Positions 52,393 to 60,525 of a stretch of 64,000 bases of DNA are shown here, one piece after another. This DNA is from CAIWAH01 sp964602595 (GTDB taxonomy: Bacteria; Verrucomicrobiota; Verrucomicrobiia; Limisphaerales; UBA9464). The translations under genes and the position numbers were made by a program. The DNA is taken from positions 62,001 through 126,000 of the forward strand of contig CAZRRO010000006.1 of assembly GCA_964602595.1 (NCBI GenBank), given 5' to 3'. The notes beneath the pieces were generated by a model, which made no database searches, was not told where the DNA came from, and saw only the letters and a program-made list of their open reading frames with translations. How positions within the stretch are numbered: the first letter of the stretch is position 1; each line of letters starts with the position of its first letter.

Positions 52393-53041
52393 AACCCACT
52401 CCCCGGATGGTGTGCAGCCGCCGGCGGTCCGGATCCACCTTGGCGCGCAGCCGGTGGACCAGCACGTCCACCACGTTGGTCTGGGGATCGAAACTGTAGT
52501 CCCAGACATGCTCCAGAATCATCGTCTTGGTCACCGTCCGCCCCGCGTGCCGCAGCAGGTATTCGAGCAGCGAAAATTCCCGCGGCTGCAAGTCCACCCG
52601 TTCGCCCGCCCGGGTCACCTCACGGCTGAGCAAATCCAGCGTGACGTCACCCACGGTCAGCCGGCTGGTCTCCGTGGCTTGGGACGCCCGGCGGATCAAC
52701 GCCTGCACCCGGGCCTGCAACTCGGAGAACGCAAACGGCTTCGTGAGGTAATCGTCACCGCCGGCCTGCAACCCGCGCACCCGGTCATCCACGGTCGCCT
52801 TGGCGCTCAGGAACAGCACCGGCGAACGACCGCCCGCCGCCCTCAGCCGCTGGACCAGATTCAGGCCATCCAGCTTCGGCAACATCACGTCGGCCACGAT
52901 GGCGTCGTAAGCAGTCGAAAGCGCGAGGTCGAGGCCCTGCTGTCCCTCCGCGGCGTGGTCCACGGCAAAGCCGCCCTGCTTCAGCCCCTTCACGACAAAC
53001 GAGGCAATCTTCGGATCGTCTTCGACGACGAGAATGCGCAT
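52373..53041 (-). CDS. OmpR/CusR-family response regulator
   Basis: The 222-residue protein starts MRILVVEDDPKIASFV. Asp 51 (AIVADVMLPKLDG) is the phosphoacceptor, with LFLSAKATVDDR and DDYLTKPFAFSEL completing the receiver. The C-terminal winged helix has LQPREFSLLEYLLRHAGRTV and TNVVDVLVHRLRAKVD. It should be the cognate partner of the overlapping kinase. Its position directly before the cytochrome/porin genes on the same strand makes control of electron export a reasonable hypothesis. ATG 53041 gives the canonical N-terminus. Confidence 0.95.
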   Translation of the reverse strand: MRILVVEDDPKIASFVVKGLKQGGFAVDHAAEGQQGLDLALSTAYDAIVADVMLPKLDGLNLVQRLRAAGGRSPVLFLSAKATVDDRVRGLQAGGDDYLTKPFAFSELQARVQALIRRASQATETSRLTVGDVTLDLLSREVTRAGERVDLQPREFSLLEYLLRHAGRTVTKTMILEHVWDYSFDPQTNVVDVLVHRLRAKVDPDRRRLHTIRGVGYVFRAA

Positions 53042-53199
53042 GGCGGCAAAGGTGGCCGAACTCCGGCCGCCCGCCAAAGAACATTGCGCCCCGGACCCGA
53101 GCGCAGTGTGCCGCCGGCTCCCAGCCGGTGGGCCACAGCGGCCGCCTACTTTTCGCGCTCGCGTCGGGACCGGGGATTCGCCTCCATCTCGGGCGCGCC

Positions 53200-54216
53200 G
53201 TGATTCTCGACCTCGACAAGTTCCTGCAGGAGGAAAAGCCGCTCTGGAGCGAGCTGGAAAGCCTGCTCGACCGCTTCGAGGCGCACGTCACCACACGGCC
53301 CACGCTCGCCGACGCCACCCGCCTCCACTACCTCTACGAGCGGGCCTCCGCCGACCTCGGCCGGCTGGCTACCTTCGCCAGCGAACCGGCCACGCGCCGG
53401 TATCTGGAATCGCTCGTCGCCCGGGCCCACGGGGAGATTCACGAGCAACGGTCCGCGCCGCACCGGCTGCGCTTCCTGCATTGGTTCCTCGTGGTGTTCC
53501 CCCAGACCTTCCGCCGGCAGCGCAATTTCTTCTGGTTCGCCTGCGCCATCACGCTGGCGGGCGCCCTGTTCGGCGGCTTGGCACTCCGCCTCGACCCCGA
53601 CTCGCGGCACGCCACCATGGCCTTCGGCCACGATCAACGGACACCTTCCGAACGGGTCCACGACGAGGAATCCGGCGGCCGCTCCAACGTGGCGGGCGCC
53701 CACGCCCAGTTTTCCTCCTACCTGATGACCCATAACACGCGTGTGAGCGTGCTGACGCTCGGGCTCGGGATGACGTGGGGCGTCGGCACGCTCATCTCCC
53801 TGTTCTACAACGGCGTGATCCTCGGCTCGATCACCGTGGATTACGTAGCGGATGGGCAGGCGAAGTTTCTCGCCGGCTGGATCCTGCCCCACGGCTCGGT
53901 GGAACTTCCCGCCATCCTGATCGCCGGGCAGGCCGGCCTGCTGCTGGGAGTCACGTTGCTGGGCCGGGGCTCACGGGTGCCGTTGCGTGAACGCCTGCGG
54001 GCGGTGGGCCAGGATCTCATGACCCTAATCTTCGGCGTCGCCGTGCTCCTGATTTGGGCGGGACTCGTGGAGGGCTTCTTCTCGCAGTATCACGAGCCAT
54101 TGGTGCCCTACTCGGTGAAGATCGCCTTCGGTCTCGTGGAATTGGCCCTGCTCACCGTCTTTCTCGGCCGCAGCGGACGCGGCGAAGCGGCCCACGAACC
54201 ACCCCCGCTACGCTGA
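53200..54216 (+). CDS. Stage II sporulation protein M-like membrane protein
   Basis: The 338-residue protein has a helical soluble N-terminus (ILDLDKFLQEEKPLWSELES) and then about five membrane helices with SYLMTHNTRVSVLTLGLGMT, GTLISLFYNGVILGSI and GWILPHGSVELPAILIAGQAGL, the SpoIIM/DUF95 core. In non-spore-formers this family usually accompanies RDD and MoxR/DUF58 genes and is thought to act in the cell envelope. GTG 53200 starts the family region. A longer frame from 53128 has no similarity. The 158-bp divergent gap shared with the response regulator shows no clear promoter. Confidence 0.85.
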   Translation: MILDLDKFLQEEKPLWSELESLLDRFEAHVTTRPTLADATRLHYLYERASADLGRLATFASEPATRRYLESLVARAHGEIHEQRSAPHRLRFLHWFLVVFPQTFRRQRNFFWFACAITLAGALFGGLALRLDPDSRHATMAFGHDQRTPSERVHDEESGGRSNVAGAHAQFSSYLMTHNTRVSVLTLGLGMTWGVGTLISLFYNGVILGSITVDYVADGQAKFLAGWILPHGSVELPAILIAGQAGLLLGVTLLGRGSRVPLRERLRAVGQDLMTLIFGVAVLLIWAGLVEGFFSQYHEPLVPYSVKIAFGLVELALLTVFLGRSGRGEAAHEPPPLR

Positions 54217-54219
54217 ACC

Positions 54220-54999
54220 ATGGACGCGGAACTGACCCATTCCCTGCGCCTGCGGACCGCGGAAGGCATCACCTTCTCCCAACCGCTGGCCGGCCCCCTG
54301 CCCCGCCAGCTCGCGTGGTTGGTGGACGTCGGGATCGTCTTCGCCCTGACCACGGCCTTGGGCATCGCGGTGTGGTTGCTCGGCTGGGTGGCGCCCGACG
54401 TGGCGGTCGCGGCCAGCACGCTGGGTTTTTTCCTCGTCCAGTTCGGCTACGCGATGGTCACGGAATGGTCCTGGCGGGGCCAAACCGTCGGCAAACGCAT
54501 CCTCGGCATGCGGGTCGTGGACATCGCCGGCCACCGGCTCCAGTTCAGCCAGGTCGCCATCCGCAACCTGCTGCGCGCCGTGGACGTCCTGCCGGGCCTC
54601 TACCTGGTCGGCGGCATCGCGGTCCTGCTCTCGAAACATGGCCAGCGACTCGGCGACCTGGCCGCAAACACCGTGGTCATCCGCGTGCCGAAACTGACGC
54701 AGCCCGACACCAGCCAACTGCTGGCCGGCAAGTTCAACTCCCTGCGCCGCCACGTCCATCTGTGCGGTCAGCTCCGCCAAGCCGTGACGCCCGCCGAGGC
54801 AGCCCTCGCGCTGAGTGCCCTCCAGCGACGCGACGACTTCGAGGCCACGGCCCGGGTCGCCCTCTTCCGGGAACTCGCCGAGCATTTCCGCGAAAAGGTC
54901 GCCTTCCCCGCCGAGGCAACCGACGGCGTGGCCGACGAACAGCTGGTGCGCAACGTCGTGGACGTGCTCTACCGCACCCGCGCCGCCGAAGCCGCGTAA
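54220..54999 (+). CDS. RDD-family membrane protein
   Basis: The 259-residue protein has an RDD domain in the first 170 residues: GPLPRQLAWLVDVGIVFALT, then EWSWRGQTVGKRILGMRVVD (the typical GQTxGKxxxGxRVV loop) and IRNLLRAVDVLPGLY. A soluble helical C-terminal part of about 90 residues ends LVRNVVDVLYRTRAAEAA. It starts 3 bp after the spoIIM-like gene. The SpoIIM/RDD pair is a recurrent bacterial neighbourhood of unclear function, possibly envelope transport. Confidence 0.88.
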   Translation: MDAELTHSLRLRTAEGITFSQPLAGPLPRQLAWLVDVGIVFALTTALGIAVWLLGWVAPDVAVAASTLGFFLVQFGYAMVTEWSWRGQTVGKRILGMRVVDIAGHRLQFSQVAIRNLLRAVDVLPGLYLVGGIAVLLSKHGQRLGDLAANTVVIRVPKLTQPDTSQLLAGKFNSLRRHVHLCGQLRQAVTPAEAALALSALQRRDDFEATARVALFRELAEHFREKVAFPAEATDGVADEQLVRNVVDVLYRTRAAEAA

Positions 55000-55020
55000 G
55001 CCGCGGCCAATTCCAGTCGG

Positions 55021-55305
55021 TCAGGCACGCAGGCGCACCATCGTGGCTCCGAAGCCACCATAAGCCGGAGTGGCGAAGCTGAAGCGTTCCACCTCGGGCA
55101 TCCGGCTCAGGATCGCGTGCACGGACCCGGCCACCTGCCCCGTCCCCTTACCGTGGACGACCCGCACTTCGAGAATCCCGCGTTCGCGACAGCACCGCAG
55201 GTATTCCGGCACCAAGCCGCCCAGCTCCGAGGGCCGGAACGGGTGCAAGTCCAACTCGCCCGTGATGGGCAATTGGATGGGATCTGTGGAATCGGAAGGT
55301 TCCAT
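55021..55305 (-). CDS. Smr-domain protein
   Basis: The 94-residue protein is a stand-alone Smr (small MutS-related) domain: ELDLHPFRPSELGGLVPEYL with the conserved LDLHxx motif, EVRVVHGKGTGQVAGSVHAI, and a C-terminal TPAYGGFGATMVRLRA. Smr domains are nicking endonucleases or RNA-cleaving factors, including ribosome-rescue types; the HGKG loop and LDLH aspartate and histidine are intact. ATG 55305 is used. Small size is normal for single-domain versions. Confidence 0.88.
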   Translation of the reverse strand: MEPSDSTDPIQLPITGELDLHPFRPSELGGLVPEYLRCCRERGILEVRVVHGKGTGQVAGSVHAILSRMPEVERFSFATPAYGGFGATMVRLRA

Positions 55306-55360
55306 CGGGCAAAACTCAACCGCGGTTCGACGGATGCCAAGCGGACCGTGCGGGCGGATT

Positions 55361-55813
55361 CTATTTCCGCTCCAAGCGGATCTCGCCGGCCTCCAGCCGC
55401 GGCTCCGTCGGTCCGCCGTTGGTGCCCAGGGCGCGGAAGGGGTAATTGGTTTGCCACGCCCGGAAGCCAGAACCCTGAACCGCCAAACGCAGATCGAAAC
55501 CGCCGTCGCCGAAACCGAACAGCAAGGCCACCCGCTCGGACGGCAGGACGAAGCTGCCGTCGGCGGCCGTCCGAGTCTCCCACTGGAGCAGTTGCAACTC
55601 CTCGGCCCCTTTCCGCAACCCGCCGAGCGGCGATTTCCACGCGAATAACTCGCGGCCAACCCGGACGCCCGACAAGGGCTCACCCGAGGCATCGGCGACG
55701 ACCCGACCGGTCACGCGGGGCGCCGTAAATTCAATTCCCGGGCCCCGGATCGAATCACAGCCGCTTCCCGCCAGCACCAACAGGAGACCACCCATCCAAC
55801 TCAACTTCGTCAT
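55361..55813 (-). CDS. Lipoprotein with carboxypeptidase-regulatory-like (transthyretin) fold
   Basis: The 150-residue protein has a lipoprotein-like signal (LLLVLAGSGC, close to but not a perfect lipobox). VTGRVVADASGEPLSGVRVG and TRTAADGSFVLPSERVALLF follow, the pattern of carboxypeptidase-regulatory or Cna-B type beta sandwiches. It ends LEAGEIRLERK. It is probably a small membrane-attached protein facing the periplasm; the role is unknown. It is divergent from the phosphoesterase gene. Confidence 0.72.
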   Translation of the reverse strand: MTKLSWMGGLLLVLAGSGCDSIRGPGIEFTAPRVTGRVVADASGEPLSGVRVGRELFAWKSPLGGLRKGAEELQLLQWETRTAADGSFVLPSERVALLFGFGDGGFDLRLAVQGSGFRAWQTNYPFRALGTNGGPTEPRLEAGEIRLERK

Positions 55814-55917
55814 CGGCCGAGGCTACCCCAGCCGCGCAGCCGGAACAAATCCCGACCGCCGGTCCGCGCCCAAGGCCGGCACTCGCCAAACGTCGCGTTC
55901 TCTGGCACCCATTGTCC

Positions 55918-57366
55918 ATGCCTCGCCTGTTTCCCCGCCGACTGCTTATGTGGTGGTTCAACGCCTTCCTGTTGGCCGGCCTGCTCAGCCGGACGGCTTC
56001 GGCGGAGCCCACGTTCGCCGAATGGCGGGCCGCCTGCGCCAAGCTGCCGGCCAACCGTGCGCTCGGCGGACGCCTCCCCCCGAAGGATTTGTTGCCACTG
56101 GCCACGTTCGACGAACTCGGCCGGCTGCTCGATGCGTTCCTTGCCGTGTCCACCAACGGTCCGCTGGCCCAGGCCACAAATTGGGTCGGCGGCGGCCCTC
56201 GTTCCGGCGCGTTTTTCGACGTGACCCGGAACTGGTTCGCGAAATCCGATATCCCCTTCGAGCCGTTCGTCGCCAAATTGACGCTCCCGGCCAACGCCAG
56301 GGTGCATCTCCAGGGCGACCTGCACGGCGACATCCATTCGCTGCTCGCCATCCTGGGCCACCTGAATGCCACCGCCGCGCTCGACGGCTTCACCGTGCGC
56401 GACCCAGACCTGCACGTGGTATTCCTCGGCGATTACACGGACCGAGGCATGTTCGGCACCGAGGTGCTCTACACGCTGCTGCGCCTCAAGCTGGCGAATC
56501 CCGGACGCGTCCATTTTGTCCGCGGCAACCACGAGGACCTGAGCCTCATCGCCCGCTACGGTTTCCTCGCCGAAGGCCGCGGCAAATACGGCCGCGCCTT
56601 TGATGCGGAGAAGATCCTGCGGGCCTACGATTTCCTGCCGTGCGCGCTCTACCTCGGCACCGGCCAGGACTTCGTCCAGCTTTGCCATGGCGGGATGGAA
56701 CCCGGATTTGATCCGACGCCGCTACTCGGGTCGGAGGGCACGCAGCGCTTCCACCTGCTCGGCCCGCTACGCCAGGCGGAATTCCTGCGCCAGCATCCCG
56801 ACTTCCTCGCGGGCCAACGCGACGCGCTGGCCGACGCCAAGGAACAGTTCCGCGACTTCGCGCCCACGGCCCCCACCCTGCCGAACGTGATCGGGTTCAT
56901 GTGGAACGACTTCACCGTCTTCCGCGATGAACCGGCCTTCGCGCATAATCCGGAGCGGGCGGAAATCTACGGTCAGCCGGCGGTCACCTACCTGCTCCGC
57001 GAATCCAGCCGGGGCACCGCCAAGGTCCACGGGGTCATCCGCGCGCATCAGCATTCCGGCGTCGCCAACCCGATGATGCGACGGCTGGTGGCCAGCCAGG
57101 GCGCCTTCCGGCACTGGCAGGAAATGGCGACGGTCGCCGCGCAGGTCGCCGAACCCGCTGCGCTCGCAAAACAGATCGAGATGGCCGCCGAACGTCCCCT
57201 GCCCGAAGGTTCGGTTTGGACCCTGAACGTCACGCCCGACAGTGTTTACGGCCAAGGCTGCGGCTTTGATTTCGCCACCGCCACCACCCTGAAACTGGCC
57301 CCGGCTTTCGCCGAATGGCGCCTGAAGATCGAGACGGTGGCGGTGCCCAAGTTGCAGAAGAACTGA
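55918..57366 (+). CDS. Exported PPP-type metallophosphoesterase
   Basis: The 482-residue protein has a signal peptide (WWFNAFLLAGLLSRTASAEP). The metal-binding signatures of PPP phosphatases follow: GDLHGD (133-138), GDYTDRG (171-177) and RGNHE (202-206), then LCHGGMEP and a late GVIRAHQHSG carrying His ligands. These resemble eukaryotic-type Ser/Thr phosphatases and bacterial Shewanella-like relatives, but export to the periplasm suggests another phosphoester substrate. ATG 55918 is preferred over TTG 55912. The ~100 residues before the first motif have no known domain. Confidence 0.85.
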   Translation: MPRLFPRRLLMWWFNAFLLAGLLSRTASAEPTFAEWRAACAKLPANRALGGRLPPKDLLPLATFDELGRLLDAFLAVSTNGPLAQATNWVGGGPRSGAFFDVTRNWFAKSDIPFEPFVAKLTLPANARVHLQGDLHGDIHSLLAILGHLNATAALDGFTVRDPDLHVVFLGDYTDRGMFGTEVLYTLLRLKLANPGRVHFVRGNHEDLSLIARYGFLAEGRGKYGRAFDAEKILRAYDFLPCALYLGTGQDFVQLCHGGMEPGFDPTPLLGSEGTQRFHLLGPLRQAEFLRQHPDFLAGQRDALADAKEQFRDFAPTAPTLPNVIGFMWNDFTVFRDEPAFAHNPERAEIYGQPAVTYLLRESSRGTAKVHGVIRAHQHSGVANPMMRRLVASQGAFRHWQEMATVAAQVAEPAALAKQIEMAAERPLPEGSVWTLNVTPDSVYGQGCGFDFATATTLKLAPAFAEWRLKIETVAVPKLQKN

Positions 57367-57384
57367 CGGGGCGTGCCGCGAAAA

Positions 57385-58212
57385 CTACTCGGGCGGCCAC
57401 TCGGTCTTCGGCGCGAAGCAGTAAGGCAGGAAGTGCTGGTTGAGCGCGGCGTTGCCCCAACGGGTCACGAGCCACATCTGTTTCCGCACCATTAGCGTCG
57501 ATGGATCCTCATCGTGATCCAAACGGAGGTAGTCCGTGAAGTCGCCGGGGAACCGCTTCGGCCAGCCCTTCGCCAATGGGTGTTCCGGCAGCCGGGTGCC
57601 GTGTTCATGCAGGCGCGACCAGTTCCGCCGGAGACCGGCGGTCTCCACCAGTTGCCCGTCCGGGCCTAACGGGACGCTGCCGTGTTTGCCCCATTCGCTG
57701 GCGATGACCGGGCGAGCACCGCCAGTCACCGTCGTGGAGATGAGCCGTCCATGAAAATACGTCGCCACCCGGACCGGTTCGCGACGGACGGGATCAAACT
57801 CCACCCAGATGACCTCATGATCCGTCGGGTCGTTGTCCTCGGGGAAGTCCACATCGTCGTCCCAGAACAGGTGATAGCCGATCCACGGCCGGCGCGGGTG
57901 AAGCAGCGCCACGAAATCCTCCAAGGCGAAGTATTCCTGTCCGTGGCGGCGCAGCAGCGGACAGCAGCGGCGGATCAGTTCCAATTCGTCGGCAGTGGGC
58001 TGACGTGGCGGATCGGCGTGGAGCAGCTTCGCATAGGCGGCGCTCGCTTCGGTGAGCCGGTGGAGTTCGTGACTGGCCCGGCCGGATTGGTTCAACCGGA
58101 CCAGTTCCGGACTTCCGGTCGGCTGCGGCGACTGGCAACCACTGAGGAACAACAACAAGGCGACGGTCGCAAGGATCTGAATGCGCTCAATGGAAACACC
58201 GCGGTGCGACAT
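57385..58212 (-). CDS. Lipoprotein of unknown function
   Basis: The 275-residue protein begins with a lipoprotein signal (ATVALLLFLSGCQSP, a good lipobox). The mature protein is rich in Trp, His and acidic residues (GYHLFWDDDVDFPEDNDPTD, HEVIWVEFDPVRREPVRVAT) and contains an apparent tetratricopeptide-like start (ASAAYAKLLHADPP). I do not recognise a family. It is the last gene of a closely spaced minus-strand run that starts with the RHS gene; it begins 8 bp after the cohesin-like gene's stop. Confidence 0.75.
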   Translation of the reverse strand: MSHRGVSIERIQILATVALLLFLSGCQSPQPTGSPELVRLNQSGRASHELHRLTEASAAYAKLLHADPPRQPTADELELIRRCCPLLRRHGQEYFALEDFVALLHPRRPWIGYHLFWDDDVDFPEDNDPTDHEVIWVEFDPVRREPVRVATYFHGRLISTTVTGGARPVIASEWGKHGSVPLGPDGQLVETAGLRRNWSRLHEHGTRLPEHPLAKGWPKRFPGDFTDYLRLDHDEDPSTLMVRKQMWLVTRWGNAALNQHFLPYCFAPKTEWPPE

Positions 58213-58220
58213 CCGGGTGT

Positions 58221-58949
58221 TCACTGAACTAGCACGCGGTAGAACCGGTGCTCGGCTGCCGTCGCTGCCCGGTCGGTGAAGCGGATCGAATCGGCCTCGG
58301 CATCCCGGGTGGCCAGCGTGGACCACCCGCCCAGCGCGTCACTGGCCTGGATCACGTAGTGGGCTCCTGTGCGCCCCTGGATGTCGAAGCTCACCTCGCC
58401 CTGCGCGTTGCGGCTAACGTTGGCGAGCACAGGCGTCACGACGACGACCGCCCCGACGCGAATTTGTCCGGACGCCATGGAGACCGGCTTCACTTCGGAA
58501 CCGGCACTGTCGCCCGCGATCACGCCGCCGGGAAGCAGGGCGAGTTCACCGTCCGGTGTGCGCGAGGAAATCCTGAAGGAAAGGTTCGCCAGCGTCCCCT
58601 GCGGCAAGGGCAGGTTCATCGAGGAATAGACCACGACCCGCAGGGTTCCGTCGGCAGGGATTTCGCTGACCACCACCTCGTGGGTGGCGGTGGGTGGCGG
58701 GGTGACGGCGGTCAGCGCGAGTTGCGCCGCCGGGAATCCGATCTCGAACTGGAGGGCGGTCACCGCACTGCCGTGCGCAAGCGTGACGGGAATGTTCCCC
58801 TCGCTTCCCGCCTCACCGGAGCCGGTGCCCACGGTGAGCAGCGGGAGTTGCTGGGCTTGCAACGATGTCCACAGGACTCCGGCGGCGAGCGTCAGCGCCA
58901 CCCGGCTGCCGGGCCACGCGGAGTTCAAGCTGTGGAAGAGACGGTTCAT
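58221..58949 (-). CDS. Secreted cohesin-like protein
   Basis: The 242-residue protein has a signal peptide (LTLAAGVLWTSLQAQ). A cohesin-type domain follows (about 37-170): GSEGNIPVTLAHGSAVTALQ, FEIGFPAAQLALTAVTP, RVVVYSSMNLPLPQGTLANL, a common layout in dockerin-binding and related modules. A C-terminal beta segment (VSFDIQGRTGAHYVIQASD, EHRFYRVLVQ) matches the closing module of other secreted proteins here. It may bind a dockerin-like partner or act structurally. It lies 9 bp after the glycine-rich gene. Confidence 0.75.
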   Translation of the reverse strand: MNRLFHSLNSAWPGSRVALTLAAGVLWTSLQAQQLPLLTVGTGSGEAGSEGNIPVTLAHGSAVTALQFEIGFPAAQLALTAVTPPPTATHEVVVSEIPADGTLRVVVYSSMNLPLPQGTLANLSFRISSRTPDGELALLPGGVIAGDSAGSEVKPVSMASGQIRVGAVVVVTPVLANVSRNAQGEVSFDIQGRTGAHYVIQASDALGGWSTLATRDAEADSIRFTDRAATAAEHRFYRVLVQ

Positions 58950-58958
58950 GGGTGCAAG

Positions 58959-60110
58959 TCAGCGCGTGAACACCCGGATGGCGGTCTGCTCGTTGAGCGG
59001 CAGCGTCACGTCGACGGTGGAAGTCGCCGGGTTCTTGCCCGCCGTATTGTCGATCTCCGCGTTGACGCTTGAACTCGGCCCATGGTCGGGCGTGAGGACG
59101 ATGGTGATGGGGACGACGGCATTGAAGTCCTTGGCCTGAATCTTCACCTGCCGCGTGGGAGACGAGCCAAACGGAAGCTGCACGTTCACGGGTCCCGAAC
59201 CTTCGGCGATGACTGTGCCGGCGGCTTCAAGGATGTCCAAACGGGGCAACGGTGAAGGAAAGACCAGCAGCATGGACCCGAATGATGCGGTCGCCGGCGA
59301 TGGGGAGAGCGAAAAGCCGATGCCGCTCCGGTCGGTCGCGTCCACGCGGATCCGCCCGGCGCCGCCGCCGCTAAAGGCCCCCACATCGATGCTGCCGTTG
59401 CCCGTCACCACTGGCGCCACCAACCGGATCGCACCGCCGCTCCCAGCATTGAACGCGCCGGAGTCGCGTCCCCCGATCGCCGCGATTCGGCCCGCCAAGG
59501 TGATCTTCGTGGTCGAGGCAACGGTGATCCCACCGCCCGCCCCACCACCGCCGGCGCCAGGCGTGCCGATGGTCCCAGCGCCGCCTGAGCCGCCCACTAT
59601 TGGGATGAGCAAAGCGGTGCCATAGGTGACTCCGCGCCGCGTCGAGGAACCGGCGGTCGATTGGGTGGCATAGGAGCCACCACCCGCGCTGTTCGCACCG
59701 GTGCCGCCATCGCCCGCCTTGCCGCCACCCGGGCCATGGCCATCGCCGGGGACGACACCAACCGAACCGGGGCTGCCACCGCCGAAACCGCCCGGCCCCG
59801 GTTGACCGCCCTGCACGTTGTTGCCCTGGCCTCCACTGACATCAATGGTGCCGGTGATCACCACGTCGCCTTGGGCGAGCAGATAGACCGGCGTGTTGTT
59901 GGGATTGGCGCGGAAGGTCAGCGTCCGGTTGGCGCCGATATTGATGGTGGTGTAGTTGAGGATTCCGGACGGCGGCAGATCCACGGTCAGGTTCTCCGTG
60001 GTCACATTGAGCGCCCCCAAAGAACCATCGCTGCCCGAAGTGAACGATTGGCCCACAGCCGCGAGGGCGAAGGCAAAGGTCAGGGGCACGATCACGGAAC
60101 TGTTTTTCAT
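58959..60110 (-). CDS. Secreted glycine-rich protein
   Basis: The 383-residue protein has a signal peptide (VPLTFAFALAAVGQ). A beta-rich start follows (INIGANRTLTFRANPNNTPV, GDVVITGTIDVSGGQ), then a long glycine-rich centre with PGPGGFGGGSPG and GAGGGGAGGGITV. The C-terminus returns to a beta domain. The pattern suggests a beta-helix or loose structural protein like those in adhesins and extracellular matrix. No enzyme motif is present. ATG 60110 has AGGAA about 8 bp upstream. Confidence 0.72.
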   Translation of the reverse strand: MKNSSVIVPLTFAFALAAVGQSFTSGSDGSLGALNVTTENLTVDLPPSGILNYTTINIGANRTLTFRANPNNTPVYLLAQGDVVITGTIDVSGGQGNNVQGGQPGPGGFGGGSPGSVGVVPGDGHGPGGGKAGDGGTGANSAGGGSYATQSTAGSSTRRGVTYGTALLIPIVGGSGGAGTIGTPGAGGGGAGGGITVASTTKITLAGRIAAIGGRDSGAFNAGSGGAIRLVAPVVTGNGSIDVGAFSGGGAGRIRVDATDRSGIGFSLSPSPATASFGSMLLVFPSPLPRLDILEAAGTVIAEGSGPVNVQLPFGSSPTRQVKIQAKDFNAVVPITIVLTPDHGPSSSVNAEIDNTAGKNPATSTVDVTLPLNEQTAIRVFTR

Positions 60111-60144
60111 AAGAGGTTTCCTGGTTGGCTGCGAAATCATGAAG

Positions 60145-60525
60145 TCACTGGGGCTCAAATTGGGTCGTCACTGCCGGGCGCCCCACCACGGGCGCCTTGA
60201 AGGTCTGGTCATTGCCGGCACCCGCCACTCCCACGCTGACGGCGGGCCGGCCGACAAACGGGGCCGCGGAAAGCGCGTCAAGAGTCAGCCCCTGAATTCC
60301 CACACTGAACGCCGGCCGGCCAACGATGAACGATTGGCCGGGGGCGAGTTGGGGCAAACCCGCGCTGACGGACGGACGGCCGACAAACTGGCCCGGCGCC
60401 GTGCCTACCGGCAGGTGCGGCAGACCGGCGGACACCGAAGGCCGGCCGACAAACTGACCGAAGGCCAATCCCGCCGGCAGGTGCGGCAAGCCGGCGCTGA
60501 CACTGGGTAAGCCAACCCCAAAGAG
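60145..60525 (-). repeat. C-terminal VGRPxVSxG repeat array
   Basis: About six degenerate units of 20-25 residues occur at the protein end: VGLPSVSAGLPHLP, VGRPSVSAGLPHLP, VGRPSVSAGLPQLA, VGRPAFSVGIQGL, VGRPAVSVGVAGA and VGRPAV. Three consecutive units share most of their bases, so the array is probably young and unstable. Confidence 0.8.
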
